NCBI GenBank assembly: GCA_016845105.1
Contig: JAERTF010000051.1
Location: 1 to 64,000, forward strand
Origin: Bacteroidota bacterium
GTDB lineage: Bacteria; Bacteroidota; Bacteroidia; Bacteroidales; F082
Direction: 5' to 3'
DNA length: 64,000 nucleotides
Shown piece by piece: positions 55,236-63,641 of the stretch (position 1 is the stretch's first letter; every line of letters begins with the position of its first letter). Position numbers and translations under genes: made by a program. The notes below the pieces were generated by a model. The model saw only the letters and a list, made by a program, of their open reading frames with translations, ran no database searches and had not been told where the DNA came from.

Positions 55236-56180
55236 ATGTCAGATCCAAAAGTAAGTATTTTTACCGGTCGAAAAACCCGCTACCTCGCCGAAAAAATTGC
55301 GGAGAGCTACGGAGTTGAACTGGGGAAGTCTATTGTAACTAATTTTTCTGATGGTGAGTTACAGACTTCATATGAGGAAAATATAAGAGGTAAAGATGTA
55401 TTTATTGTACAGTCAACCTTTCCTCCTGGGGATAATTTACTTGAATTGCTTATGATGGTAGATGCTGCCAAGCGTGCATCAGCTCGAAAAATTATTGCCG
55501 TAATACCTTATTTTGGATACGCTCGTCAAGACAGAAAAGATAAGCCAAGGGTATCTATTGCATCTAAACTAATAGCGAATCTATTAATTTCAGCAGGTGT
55601 TAATCGAGTAATAACGATTGATTTACATGCCGATCAAATTCAAGGATTTTTTGATGTTCCAGTGGATAATCTCTACGCATCAAATATATTTATGGATTAT
55701 ATCAGGGAACTAAATTTGCCTAATCTGATTATGGCATCCCCTGACACCGGAGGTACTCGTCGTGCTGCATCATATGCAAAAGCCTTAAATACTGGATTTG
55801 TAATTTGTTACAAACAAAGGGCAAAGCCAAATGTTATTGAAAAAATGGAGCTTATTGGTGATGTTGTTGGTAAGGATGTTATTATTGTTGATGATATTAT
55901 CGACACAGCTGGCACAATAACAAAGGCTGCTGATTTAATAATAAGCAAAGGAGCCAATTCGGTTCGAGCTTTTTGTACTCACCCAATTTTTTCGGGTAGT
56001 GCCTATGATAAATTAAGTAAATCAAAATTTGATGAAATTGTTGTTACTGATACCGTTCCTTTAAAACAGGATCTTGGTAAAATAAAGGTGTTAAGTACTG
56101 CTGACTTGTTGTCAGAGGTTATTAATAGAGTACAGAATTTTGAATCGATAAGTTCATTATTCGATATAAAAGAAAAATAG
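55236..56180 (+). CDS. prs: Ribose-phosphate pyrophosphokinase
   Basis: A 314-residue PRPP synthase making PRPP from ribose-5-phosphate and ATP for nucleotide, histidine and NAD synthesis. Motifs: FTGRKTRYLAEKIAESYG at the start (cut as TGRKTRYLAEKI), RGKDVFIVQSTFPP, YFGYARQDRKDKPR, DLHADQIQGFFD and the PRPP loop IVDDIIDTAGT. First gene of prs-rplY. Confidence 0.97.
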   Translation: MSDPKVSIFTGRKTRYLAEKIAESYGVELGKSIVTNFSDGELQTSYEENIRGKDVFIVQSTFPPGDNLLELLMMVDAAKRASARKIIAVIPYFGYARQDRKDKPRVSIASKLIANLLISAGVNRVITIDLHADQIQGFFDVPVDNLYASNIFMDYIRELNLPNLIMASPDTGGTRRAASYAKALNTGFVICYKQRAKPNVIEKMELIGDVVGKDVIIVDDIIDTAGTITKAADLIISKGANSVRAFCTHPIFSGSAYDKLSKSKFDEIVVTDTVPLKQDLGKIKVLSTADLLSEVINRVQNFESISSLFDIKEK

Positions 56181-56218
56181 ATTTTACAATTATATATTAT
56201 TAATTAAATTTTTTTAAA

Positions 56219-56845
56219 ATGAAAAAAGTATCAATTAGCGGTTCTCTAAGAGAGAACGTAGGGAAAAAGGATGCTAAGAAAAACCGTAGAGAAGGAAATA
56301 TTCCTTGCGTTATTTACGGTGGTGAAAAACAAATTCACTTTTTTACAAATGCAATTAAATTTGACAAGATTATTTTCACACCTGAGGTGACATTGATTAA
56401 TGTTGCAATTGATGGAAAAGAATATCCTACAATATTGCAAGAAGTACAATATCACCCGGTAACTGATAAAGTATTACATGCTGATTTCCTTGAAATTATT
56501 CCGGGAAAAGAAATTACTATTGGAATGCCAGTTATATTAATTGGAGATGCTCCTGGTGTAATGGCTGGCGGACAGATGATTAAGAAAATGCACAAAATCC
56601 GTTTAAAAGGATTAGCGGAACATTTGCCTGATAATGTTGAGGTTGATATTTCAAACCTTGTTATTGGTAGTTCAATAAAAATTAAGGATGTTGAATTTGA
56701 GAATTTAACAACCATTGATCCTCCAAACTCTGTAATCGTTCGCGTTAAAACATCACGTAACGTTGAAGAAGATGAAGAAGATGAAGATGAAGAAGGAGAA
56801 GAAGGAGAAGAAGGTGGTGAAGAAGCTGCTCCTGCTGCAGAGTAA
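56219..56845 (+). CDS. rplY: Ribosomal protein L25 (long, Ctc-type)
   Basis: A 208-residue long-form bL25. The N-terminal RNA-binding barrel begins KKVSISGSLRENVGKKDAKK and contains GNIPCVIYGGE; the C-terminal TL5/Ctc domain includes HADFLEIIPGKEI and GLAEHLPDNVEVDIS. The last 25 residues are almost entirely Glu/Asp/Gly with a final AAPAAE. It binds 5S rRNA. The prs-rplY-pth order is common in bacteria. A terminator follows. Confidence 0.95.
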   Translation: MKKVSISGSLRENVGKKDAKKNRREGNIPCVIYGGEKQIHFFTNAIKFDKIIFTPEVTLINVAIDGKEYPTILQEVQYHPVTDKVLHADFLEIIPGKEITIGMPVILIGDAPGVMAGGQMIKKMHKIRLKGLAEHLPDNVEVDISNLVIGSSIKIKDVEFENLTTIDPPNSVIVRVKTSRNVEEDEEDEDEEGEEGEEGGEEAAPAAE

Positions 56846-56870
56846 GGAAAAGTTTTTACCATATCAGTTT

Positions 56871-56913
56871 AAAGGGATAGAGGGAATAATTACCTTTATC
56901 CCTTTATTTTTTA
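56871..56913 (+). terminator. Rho-independent terminator/attenuator between rplY and pth
   Basis: AAAGGGATAGAGG (56871-56883) pairs with CCTTTATCCCTTT (56893-56905), with a single wobble, around a nine-base loop, followed by ATTTTTTAT. It would end the prs-rplY transcript. Only 15 bases remain before the pth start, with no room for a full promoter, so pth expression probably depends on read-through. Confidence 0.8.
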
Positions 56914-56928
56914 TAACTAGTTTTTAAA

Positions 56929-57492
56929 GTGAAGTATTTAATTGCATGTTTAGGAAATATTGGTGCAGAGTATGTAAATACTCGTCATAATATTGGTTTT
57001 GATGTTGCTGATAAACTGATACATGAATTAAAAGGTGAGACTAGCATTGAAAAGCTTTCAATAGTCTCAAAAGTAAAATTTAAAGGGCGGACCTTGGTAA
57101 TAATAAAACCAACCACATACATGAATTTAAGTGGTAAGGCAATTAGCTACTGGCTCGAGAAAGAAAAAATACCGTTGGAGCGAATGGTTGTAGTACTAGA
57201 TGATATTGCATTGCCCACGGGTACTTTAAGAATGAAAGCCAAAGGTGGAGATGCAGGTCATAATGGGCTCACGGATATTATACAGAAGTTAGGTACTAAT
57301 GCATTTACACGCTTAAGAATAGGCATTGGAAACGATTTCCCAAGAGGGCGACAAGCTGATTATGTGCTCGGTGAATGGAGTACATCGGAGGAAAAGATAA
57401 TGGTTCCACGTGTTGAAATTGCCATAGAAATGATAAAGAGTTTTGTGTCGGTTGGAGTTAACCTAACGATGACAACATATAACAATAAATAG
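56929..57492 (+). CDS. pth: Peptidyl-tRNA hydrolase (GTG start)
   Basis: A 187-residue enzyme that releases peptides from drop-off peptidyl-tRNAs. The frame opens with GTG at 56929, giving the family start KYLIACLGNIGAEYVNTRHNIGF (seen as LGNIGAEYVNTRHNIG, with the catalytic His). Other motifs: KPTTYMNLSG, VVLDDIALPTG, GGDAGHNGL. It lies just behind the rplY terminator, so it is expressed at a low ratio to the ribosomal protein. Confidence 0.95.
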   Translation: MKYLIACLGNIGAEYVNTRHNIGFDVADKLIHELKGETSIEKLSIVSKVKFKGRTLVIIKPTTYMNLSGKAISYWLEKEKIPLERMVVVLDDIALPTGTLRMKAKGGDAGHNGLTDIIQKLGTNAFTRLRIGIGNDFPRGRQADYVLGEWSTSEEKIMVPRVEIAIEMIKSFVSVGVNLTMTTYNNK

Positions 57493-57673
57493 TAGTCAGG
57501 CAATATTGTTGAATAAAATATCCTGATGGTCAGGTAGTATACATTGTTAATAATAAACTACTAATCCCTTTCATGTACTTATTTGTAATGACAATATGGA
57601 CAATAAATCATCAATTGTAAGTACTGCTCTCTTGCTAAATATCATTATTTTTACATCCAAACCCAGAATTAAT

Positions 57674-58249
57674 ATGGTAAAAACCGCAATAATTGTAGAT
57701 GATGAAGAGGCCGGACTTGGGAACATGGAAAGGCTACTTGGGCTTTGTGATGATATTGAAGTAATTGCAAAAACCAAAGTTCCGGAAGAAGCTGTTGGCC
57801 TAATTACTGATAAAAAACCGGATATTCTATTTTTAGATGTTGAAATGCCACGGATGAGTGGTTTTGAAGTTCTTGAAATTACACGAAATCAGGGTTTAAA
57901 TCCCATTGTAATATTTACAACCGGGTATAATCAATATGCAATAAAAGCTATTAAGGCACAGGCATTTGATTATTTGTTGAAGCCAATTGTATTGGATGAA
58001 CTAAAGGAAACCTTATCAAGGTTATCAAATAATAGTATAATAGGTCATAGACTAAATACAAGTGTTGCAAGCTTACTAAGTCCGCGAGAAATTGAAGTAC
58101 TGGAAATGGTAGTTCAAGGTAGAACCAGTAAAGAAATAGCAGAAGAATTATTTATATCCAAAACAACAGTTGATACCCATCGAAGAAACCTTCTTGAAAA
58201 AACGGGGTGTAGAAGTACATCGGAATTGCTAATGAGGGTAATGGGATAG
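57674..58249 (+). CDS. Response regulator with receiver and LuxR-type HTH
   Basis: Start chosen at 57674 (MVKTAIIVDDEEAG); a frame-compatible ATG at 57596 would add 26 non-homologous residues. The 191-residue protein has a receiver domain with the acidic pair in VDDEE, the phospho-acceptor aspartate in FLDVEMPRMSGFE, the Thr in FTTGYN and the Lys in LLKPI. The C-terminal GerE/LuxR helix-turn-helix reads LSPREIEVLEMVVQGRTSKEIAEELFIS (segment SPREIEVLEMVVQG). The receiver resembles LytTR-type regulators. No histidine kinase is adjacent. Confidence 0.92.
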   Translation: MVKTAIIVDDEEAGLGNMERLLGLCDDIEVIAKTKVPEEAVGLITDKKPDILFLDVEMPRMSGFEVLEITRNQGLNPIVIFTTGYNQYAIKAIKAQAFDYLLKPIVLDELKETLSRLSNNSIIGHRLNTSVASLLSPREIEVLEMVVQGRTSKEIAEELFISKTTVDTHRRNLLEKTGCRSTSELLMRVMG

Positions 58250-58283
58250 TCAAGATCAAAAAAGCATAGCAAGTATTTTAACT

Positions 58284-59813
58284 TTACTCTTGTCTTGATT
58301 TCAACCCTTCACTAACCATTTTGCTTATTTTGTCAATTCCAATACGATCCTGCTTCATGCTATCGCGTTCACGAATTGTTACTGTATTATCTTCCAGAGT
58401 TTGATGATCAACAGTTACACAATATGGAGTACCAATAGCATCATGACGACGATAACGCTTTCCTATTGCATCCTTCTCCTCGTAAAAACACATATGATCA
58501 TATTTCAGATCATTCATAATTTCACGTGCTTTATCTGGAAGTCCATCTTTTTTGGTTAGTGGAAAAATGGCAACTTTATATGGTGCTAAGACAGGAGGGA
58601 GTTTCATAACAACGCGACTATTCCCTTCACCTAGATCCTCTTCTGTATAAGAGTTGCTTAATACAGCAAGGAACATACGATCAAGACCAATGGAAGTTTC
58701 AACAACATATGGTACATAGCTTTTATTTAGCTCAGGATCATGGTAGCGTAGTTTTTTACCTGAGTGTTCTTCATGGGCGCTAAGATCAAAGTCTGTACGT
58801 GAGTGAATTCCTTCAAGCTCTTTAAATCCCATTGGGAATTCAAACTCAATATCAGCTGCAGCATTGGCATAATGAGCCAGCTTATCATGATTGTGAAAAC
58901 GAAATTTTTCAGCAGGTATACCAAGTGATTTATGCCACTCCATTCGTTGCTCTTTCCAATATTCGTACCACTTCATTTCTTCTCCAGGGCGCACGAAAAA
59001 TTGCATTTCCATTTGTTCAAACTCACGCATGCGAAAAATAAACTGGCGGGCAACAATTTCATTTCTAAAGGCTTTGCCTGTTTGAGCAATCCCGAATGGT
59101 ATTTTCATTCTGCCTGTCTTCTGAACATTTAGGTAGTTTACAAATATCCCTTGCGCTGTTTCGGGGCGGAGGAATATTTCGGTTGCACCCTCTGCTGTTG
59201 AACCCATATTCGTGGAGAACATAAGGTTGAATTGACGGACCTCGGTCCAGTTTTTTGAACCAGATAAAGGGCATGCAATTCCAACATCTTCGATAAGAGT
59301 TTTAATTGCCTCCATATCATTATTATCCATTGCTGGATAAAGTCTGTTTTTTATGCCTTCTATCTTTTCAAGATTGGCTAGTACACGAGGATTAGTACTT
59401 TTAAATTCATCTTCGTTGAATGCATCACCAAAACGCTTAGCAGCCTTTGCAACTTCTTTGTTGATTTTGCCTTCTATTTTTGCAAGGTGATCTTCTATTA
59501 GAACATCTGCACGATATCGCTTTTTTGAATCCTTATTATCAATCATTGGATCATTAAAAGCGTCCACATGGCCCGATGCTTTCCAAACGGTTGGGTGCAT
59601 AAATATTGCAGAATCAATTCCTACAATGTTTTCATGCAACTGTACCATTGCTTTCCACCAGTAATCACGTATGTTCTTTTTTAACTCAGAACCATTTTGG
59701 GCATAGTCGTATACTGCACTTAATCCGTCATATATTTCACTTGATTGAAATACAAAACCGTATTCTTTAGCATGTGCAATTATTTTTTTCAGCAGATCTT
59801 CGTTATTAGCCAT
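58284..59813 (-). CDS. glyS: Glycyl-tRNA synthetase (dimeric type)
   Basis: A 509-residue class II synthetase of the single-chain alpha2 type found in Bacteroidota, archaea and eukaryotes. It starts with LLKKIIAHAKEYGFVFQSSEIYDGL (segment HAKEYGFVFQSSEIY). Motif 2 region FRNEIVARQFIFRMREFEQME, and FLRPETAQGIFVNYL upstream of it, are visible (segments LRPETAQGIFVNYL and FRMREFEQME). The C-terminal anticodon-binding domain holds VAIFPLTKKDG. Transcribed alone. Confidence 0.96.
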   Translation of the reverse strand: MANNEDLLKKIIAHAKEYGFVFQSSEIYDGLSAVYDYAQNGSELKKNIRDYWWKAMVQLHENIVGIDSAIFMHPTVWKASGHVDAFNDPMIDNKDSKKRYRADVLIEDHLAKIEGKINKEVAKAAKRFGDAFNEDEFKSTNPRVLANLEKIEGIKNRLYPAMDNNDMEAIKTLIEDVGIACPLSGSKNWTEVRQFNLMFSTNMGSTAEGATEIFLRPETAQGIFVNYLNVQKTGRMKIPFGIAQTGKAFRNEIVARQFIFRMREFEQMEMQFFVRPGEEMKWYEYWKEQRMEWHKSLGIPAEKFRFHNHDKLAHYANAAADIEFEFPMGFKELEGIHSRTDFDLSAHEEHSGKKLRYHDPELNKSYVPYVVETSIGLDRMFLAVLSNSYTEEDLGEGNSRVVMKLPPVLAPYKVAIFPLTKKDGLPDKAREIMNDLKYDHMCFYEEKDAIGKRYRRHDAIGTPYCVTVDHQTLEDNTVTIRERDSMKQDRIGIDKISKMVSEGLKSRQE

Positions 59814-59841
59814 GTGTTATTTTGTATTATGTTCATTAGAA

Positions 59842-59939
59842 ATTGTCATTCTGAACGAAGTGAAGAATCTCTTTTTAAATACTTGGCAATCACGAAATAT
59901 CTCACAACTAGATTCTTCGCTATCGCTCAGAATGACAAT
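59842..59939. repeat. REP-like palindromic repeat, copy 1
   Basis: ATTGTCATTCTGAACGAAG continues to GAAGAATCT at 59842-59870; its inverted counterpart lies at 59910-59939 (AGATTCTTCG to GAATGACAAT). The arms match over about 29 bases with few differences and enclose about 39 bases. The GTCATTCTGA-GCGAA-GAAGAATCT motif is a dispersed repeat I know from Bacteroidota genomes. Confidence 0.8.
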
Positions 59940-59944
59940 AAAGT

Positions 59945-60154
59945 TTAATTTGTAAAAAAGTCGACTACGTTACCAAATGTACTGGTTGTGCGTTTATAAA
60001 ACTCGGTATAACCACATTGTGTGCAAGAAATTGTTGTAAATTTTTTGTTTTGCACATCAAATATTTTTGCAAAAGCACCACCTGTTGCTCTCATTTCATC
60101 AGCCTCATAGTGTTTATTGCCGCATTTTGGACAAACGTATTCTCTTTTCTGCAT
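59945..60154 (-). CDS. Zinc-ribbon protein (DUF2082-like)
   Basis: A 69-residue protein with four cysteines in two pairs: VCPKCGNKHYEADEMRATGG (Cys8, Cys11 region) and ISCTQCGYTEFYK. The layout matches the Zn-ribbon nucleic-acid-binding-like DUF2082 family, whose role is unknown. The gene sits between two palindromic repeats, suggesting either an isolated unit or a region shaped by repeat-mediated insertion. Confidence 0.85.
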   Translation of the reverse strand: MQKREYVCPKCGNKHYEADEMRATGGAFAKIFDVQNKKFTTISCTQCGYTEFYKRTTSTFGNVVDFFTN

Positions 60155-60168
60155 TGTATTTTTTGATT

Positions 60169-60236
60169 TGTCATTCTGAGCGAAACGAAGAATCTAATTT
60201 ATTGATAGAAGATCCTTCACTTCGTTCAGGATAACA
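60169..60236. repeat. REP-like palindromic repeat, copy 2
   Basis: TGTCATTCTGAGCGAAACG continuing to AGAATCT (60169-60195) and AGATCCTTCACTTCG continuing to GGATAACA (60210-60236) form an imperfect 27-base inverted repeat with a 14-base spacer. It is the same motif as the copy at 59842-59939, on the other side of the zinc-ribbon gene. Confidence 0.8.
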
Positions 60237-60246
60237 GTTAGTGTAT

Positions 60247-61248
60247 TTATGCTCCCAAAGTAGCTACCATTACAGCTTTAATGGTATGTAATCTGTTTTC
60301 AGCTTCATCAAAAACAACAGATGCTGGTGATTCGAATACATCATCAGTAACTTCCATTGCTTCAACACCAAACTTCTGGTATATCTCTTCACCAACAGTA
60401 GTTTCACGGTTGTGGAAAGCAGGTAAGCAGTGTAAGAATTTGGCCTTTGGATTACCTGTTTTTTTCATCATTTCAGCATTAACTTGGTATGGAATCATCA
60501 TAGCTATTCTATCTTTCCAAACCTCATCAGCTTCTCCCATACTTACCCATACGTCGGTGTATACAAAATCAACTCCTTTAACACCATCATCAACACTTTC
60601 AGTTAGTGTAATGGTTGCTCCAGTTTCCTTGGCAATTTCCAAACATTCTTTTACAAGTTCTTCGTCTGGCCACATTTGTTTTGGGGCAACAGCACGGAAG
60701 TCCATACCCATTTTTGCTGCTCCAACCATTAGTGAATTACCCATATTATTTCGGGCATCACCGGCATATGCAAAACTCACCTGATGTAAAGGCTTATCGC
60801 TATGTTCCATCATTGTGAGGAAGTCGGCCAGAATTTGTGTTGGGTGGTACTCGTCAGTAAGACCATTCCAAACAGGAACACCAGCATATTTACCAAGCTC
60901 TTCAACAATAGGTTGCCCAAAACCTCTGTATTCAATACCATCATACATACGACCAAGTACTCTGGCAGTATCTTTCATTGATTCTTTTTTGCCAATTTGA
61001 GTACCTGTAGGTCCCAAATAGCTAACTAAAGCTCCCTGATCGAAAGCTGCTGTTTCAAAGGCACACCTTGTACGGGTTGATGCTTTTTCAAAAATTAAGG
61101 CAATGTTTTTACCTGTAAGTCTTTTTTGTTCGGTTCCTGCATACTTTGCCTTCTTTAAATCTGCTGAAAGCTCAAGTAGAAATTTTATTTCTTGTGGAGT
61201 GAAATCCAACAGCTTTAGGAAATTCCTGTTTCTTAAGTTGAATGCCAT
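60247..61248 (-). CDS. argF: Ornithine carbamoyltransferase
   Basis: A 333-residue transcarbamylase converting ornithine and carbamoyl phosphate to citrulline. The carbamoyl-phosphate site is STRTRCAFE and the ornithine-specific loop is HCLPAFHN; both are the ornithine form rather than the N-acetylornithine enzyme (ArgF') found in Bacteroides. [14 protein letters not shown] and [11 protein letters not shown] are also recognisable. No other arg genes are nearby. A TACTTTTG element at 61309-61302 may be its -7 box. Confidence 0.95.
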   Translation of the reverse strand: MAFNLRNRNFLKLLDFTPQEIKFLLELSADLKKAKYAGTEQKRLTGKNIALIFEKASTRTRCAFETAAFDQGALVSYLGPTGTQIGKKESMKDTARVLGRMYDGIEYRGFGQPIVEELGKYAGVPVWNGLTDEYHPTQILADFLTMMEHSDKPLHQVSFAYAGDARNNMGNSLMVGAAKMGMDFRAVAPKQMWPDEELVKECLEIAKETGATITLTESVDDGVKGVDFVYTDVWVSMGEADEVWKDRIAMMIPYQVNAEMMKKTGNPKAKFLHCLPAFHNRETTVGEEIYQKFGVEAMEVTDDVFESPASVVFDEAENRLHTIKAVMVATLGA

Positions 61249-61389
61249 AATATTATCTTTTAATCGTTAGAAATTAATGCACTATATATAAAAATGCTGG
61301 GCAAAAGTAACGAAATTTAATCTATATGTTATGCTCTTTGGATTCTTTTATTACATGATTGTTGAGTGTTGTATTATATTAAGCTTATG

Positions 61390-61465
61390 GCTTTTAGCAG
61401 TTGACTTAAGATAAAATATATATGATATTATAGCTTTGTTTTGCCAAAAGCCAATGGCTAAAAGC
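61390..61465. repeat. Imperfect inverted repeat with GGCTTTTAGC core
   Basis: GCTTTTAGCAGTTGACTTAAG (from 61390, extending to 61416) aligns with the reverse complement of 61439-61465 over 27 bases with several mismatches. The CCAATGGCTAAAAGC arm resembles dispersed palindromic repeats of Bacteroidota. It lies in the 289-base gap between argF and the DUF3109 gene, upstream of both. Confidence 0.5.
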
Positions 61466-61537
61466 AATACTATTTTAAAGGTTAATCTATAATTGTAATA
61501 CTTTTACACCCGATTCCATATTAAACAATATAGTAGT

Positions 61538-62098
61538 ATGATAATTGTAGATGATATACTTGTGTCGGATGAAATGAAGGAAGTGTATTTTTCATGTAAC
61601 CTATCTGCCTGTAAGGGAGAGTGCTGTGTTGCTGGTGATGCCGGTGCTCCACTTGATGAAGATGAAATCTCAATTCTTGAAGATAGCATTGATGAAATTG
61701 AGCCTTTTTTAACAAAAGAAGGGAAAGATGTCATAGAAAATGTTGGGGTTTTTGAATACGACGAAGATGGTTCATATGTTACACCTCTTGTAAATGATGA
61801 AGAATGTGCATTTGTTTATTGGAAAGATGGAATTAGTTTTTGTGCCATCGAAAAAGCATACATGGAAAAGAAAATAGATTTTCAAAAACCTATTTCATGT
61901 CACCTATATCCTGTTAGACTAAGTAAAGTTGGCAACTCAATAGCAATAAACTATCATCAATGGGATGTATGCAATCCTGCTCTTATTGCTGGGGAAAAAG
62001 CAGGACAACCTTTATTTGCATATCTCAAGCAGCCGCTTACCAGAAGGTTTGGTGCCGATTGGTATGAAAAATTAGTGTTAAGACTCGACCCCGAATAA
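61538..62098 (+). CDS. DUF3109 family cysteine-rich protein
   Basis: A 186-residue protein with clustered cysteines at the N-terminus (FSCNLSACKGECCVAGDAG) and further cysteines in DEECAFVY, FCAIEKA, SCHLYPVR and DVCNPAL. The arrangement resembles YkgJ-type metal or Fe-S binding proteins and identifies DUF3109, common in Bacteroidota and of unknown function. Its stop codon is immediately adjacent to the ferritin stop codon on the opposite strand, with no bases between. Confidence 0.88.
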   Translation: MIIVDDILVSDEMKEVYFSCNLSACKGECCVAGDAGAPLDEDEISILEDSIDEIEPFLTKEGKDVIENVGVFEYDEDGSYVTPLVNDEECAFVYWKDGISFCAIEKAYMEKKIDFQKPISCHLYPVRLSKVGNSIAINYHQWDVCNPALIAGEKAGQPLFAYLKQPLTRRFGADWYEKLVLRLDPE

Positions 62099-62608
62099 CT
62101 ATACAGCAGGCGCGGGAGCCACAGCCATTCCATCGAGCTCTTTATCGATGTGAAACATGCCGGCTTTATCGGTGCCAACAAGTTTAATCTTATCCAGTAT
62201 TGTGTTGAATAAGTTTTCTTCTTCAAGTTGTTCGGTAATATACCATTGTAGGAAATTGCTTGTGGTATAATCCTTTTCTGTTAAAGCAACCTCGTACAGA
62301 TTGTTTATCGACTCGGTAATGTACTTCTCATGTTCCATCACTTTTTCGAATACATCTAATAATGATTCAAATTTACTCGTTGGTTGTTCAATGTCCATAA
62401 GCTGAGCATTACCACCACGATCATTAACATAATGAACAAGTTTCATCATATGCATTCTTTCTTCATCTGCATGCTCATATAAAAATTTTGCAGCTCCTGG
62501 ATAACCGCTAGTCTCACACCAAATTGCCATTGCAAGATAAAGGCGTGATGAATACTCTTCTTTTTTGATTTGTTCGTTTATTGCGGATTGTACTTTTAAA
62601 TTAATCAT
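62099..62608 (-). CDS. ftnA: Bacterial ferritin (FtnA type)
   Basis: A 169-residue iron-storage protein, 24-mer forming in the family. Ferroxidase ligands align with E. coli FtnA: Glu17 (KKEEYSSRLY), Glu50 and His53 (HADEERMHM), with later Glu residues in VMEHEKYITE and the Gln in EQLEEE. A consensus promoter lies 17 bases upstream; I see no clear Fur box. Back to back with the DUF3109 gene at their 3' ends. Confidence 0.95.
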   Translation of the reverse strand: MINLKVQSAINEQIKKEEYSSRLYLAMAIWCETSGYPGAAKFLYEHADEERMHMMKLVHYVNDRGGNAQLMDIEQPTSKFESLLDVFEKVMEHEKYITESINNLYEVALTEKDYTTSNFLQWYITEQLEEENLFNTILDKIKLVGTDKAGMFHIDKELDGMAVAPAPAV

Positions 62609-62624
62609 CGTTATGTTTTTTTAG

Positions 62625-62655
62625 CAAAGATATGGAATATGACATTATATGCCAA
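62625..62655 (-). promoter_or_regulatory. Promoter TTG-N20-TATCTTTG for ferritin
   Basis: On the minus strand, TTG (62655-62653) and TATCTTTG (62632-62625) are separated by 20 bases, the same arrangement as for queA. The predicted leader is about 13 bases. Confidence 0.7.
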
Positions 62656-62691
62656 CGAAATTGTTCAGGAAGGAATAAAAAAACGCAGAGC

Positions 62692-62709
62692 CAATAATGA
62701 CCCTGCGTT
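62692..62709 (-). terminator. Rho-independent terminator of the ATP synthase operon
   Basis: On the minus strand AACGCAG (62709-62703) and CTGCGTT (62698-62692) form a seven-base GC-containing stem, extended beyond an A-C mismatch by a G-C pair, followed by a T-run (62685-62693 reversed). It lies about 22 bases after the atpG stop, marking atpG as the last gene of its unit. Confidence 0.8.
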
Positions 62710-62730
62710 ATATTACAATTTAATGTCCTT

Positions 62731-63621
62731 CTAATTATTCAATGCCTCAGCTCCTCCAACAATTTCTAGTATTTCATTTGTAATAGAAGCCTGGCGAGCT
62801 TTGTTGTAGGTAAGTTTTAGATCCTTAAGCATCTCGTCTGCATTTTCGGTTGCCTTATGCATTGCTGTCATTCTTGCTCCATGCTCCGAAGCAAAACTAT
62901 CGAGTAAGGCTTTGTAAAGCTGAACTTTTATGGCTTTTGGAACCAGAGCTTCAAGAATTTCTTCTTTGTTTGGTTCAAAGATGTAATTTGCATTTGCTTC
63001 TTCAGTTAATTCACCCTCATTGTTTTGTGCTTCTACAACAGGTAAAAATTGCTCTTCCTGAATTAGTTGAACAGCAGCATTTTTAAACTGATTGTATACA
63101 AGGATAATTTTATCGTATGACTTATCTACAAACAACTGCATTAATTCTTCAGCAATGGGAACAGCTTCTTCAAACGAAAGGTTGTCGAATATTTCGGTAT
63201 TAATCTCAATGGGTTTATATCCAGCTATTATTAGGTCATCAGCACCTTTTTTGCCAAGACATAAAAACTTAACATTACCCTTTTTATTTTGTTCAGCAAA
63301 GTTGCTTTCCACAAGATTAATTGCATTTTTAACAACATTTGCATTAAAAGCACCACATAAACCTCTATTTGAAGTTATTGTAACGATTAGTACATTTTGA
63401 TCACCTCTGTCAGCAGTATATACACCCTCATCCGATCCTTCCATATCATTGGTTAAATCCTGCATTATATGCTGAAGTTTTTGAGCATATGGTCGCATAT
63501 TAAGAATGGCATTTTGAGCTTTCCTTAGTTTTGAGGCAGCAACCATTTTCATGGCACTTGTAATCTGCCGTGTTGAGTTAACGGATGATATTCGTATGCG
63601 TACTTCCTTAAGACTGGCCAT
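62731..63621 (-). CDS. atpG: ATP synthase gamma subunit
   Basis: A 296-residue F1 central-stalk subunit. The N-terminal coiled helix (MASLKEVRIRISSVNSTRQI, then TSAMKMVAASKLRKAQ) and the C-terminal helix (ARMTAMHKATENADEML, then LTYNKARQASITNEILEIVGG) wind together in the rotor; TSNRGLCGAFN in the Rossmann-like part is a family hallmark. It follows atpA by 20 bases and precedes a terminator, so it ends this part of the operon. Confidence 0.97.
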   Translation of the reverse strand: MASLKEVRIRISSVNSTRQITSAMKMVAASKLRKAQNAILNMRPYAQKLQHIMQDLTNDMEGSDEGVYTADRGDQNVLIVTITSNRGLCGAFNANVVKNAINLVESNFAEQNKKGNVKFLCLGKKGADDLIIAGYKPIEINTEIFDNLSFEEAVPIAEELMQLFVDKSYDKIILVYNQFKNAAVQLIQEEQFLPVVEAQNNEGELTEEANANYIFEPNKEEILEALVPKAIKVQLYKALLDSFASEHGARMTAMHKATENADEMLKDLKLTYNKARQASITNEILEIVGGAEALNN

Positions 63622-63641
63622 GGTAATTAAATGTCAGTTTT

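Noticed and set aside
57596..57673. 26-residue N-terminal extension of the response regulator
   Set aside because: The receiver domain starts at the second ATG (57674); the extension is unlike any receiver protein.
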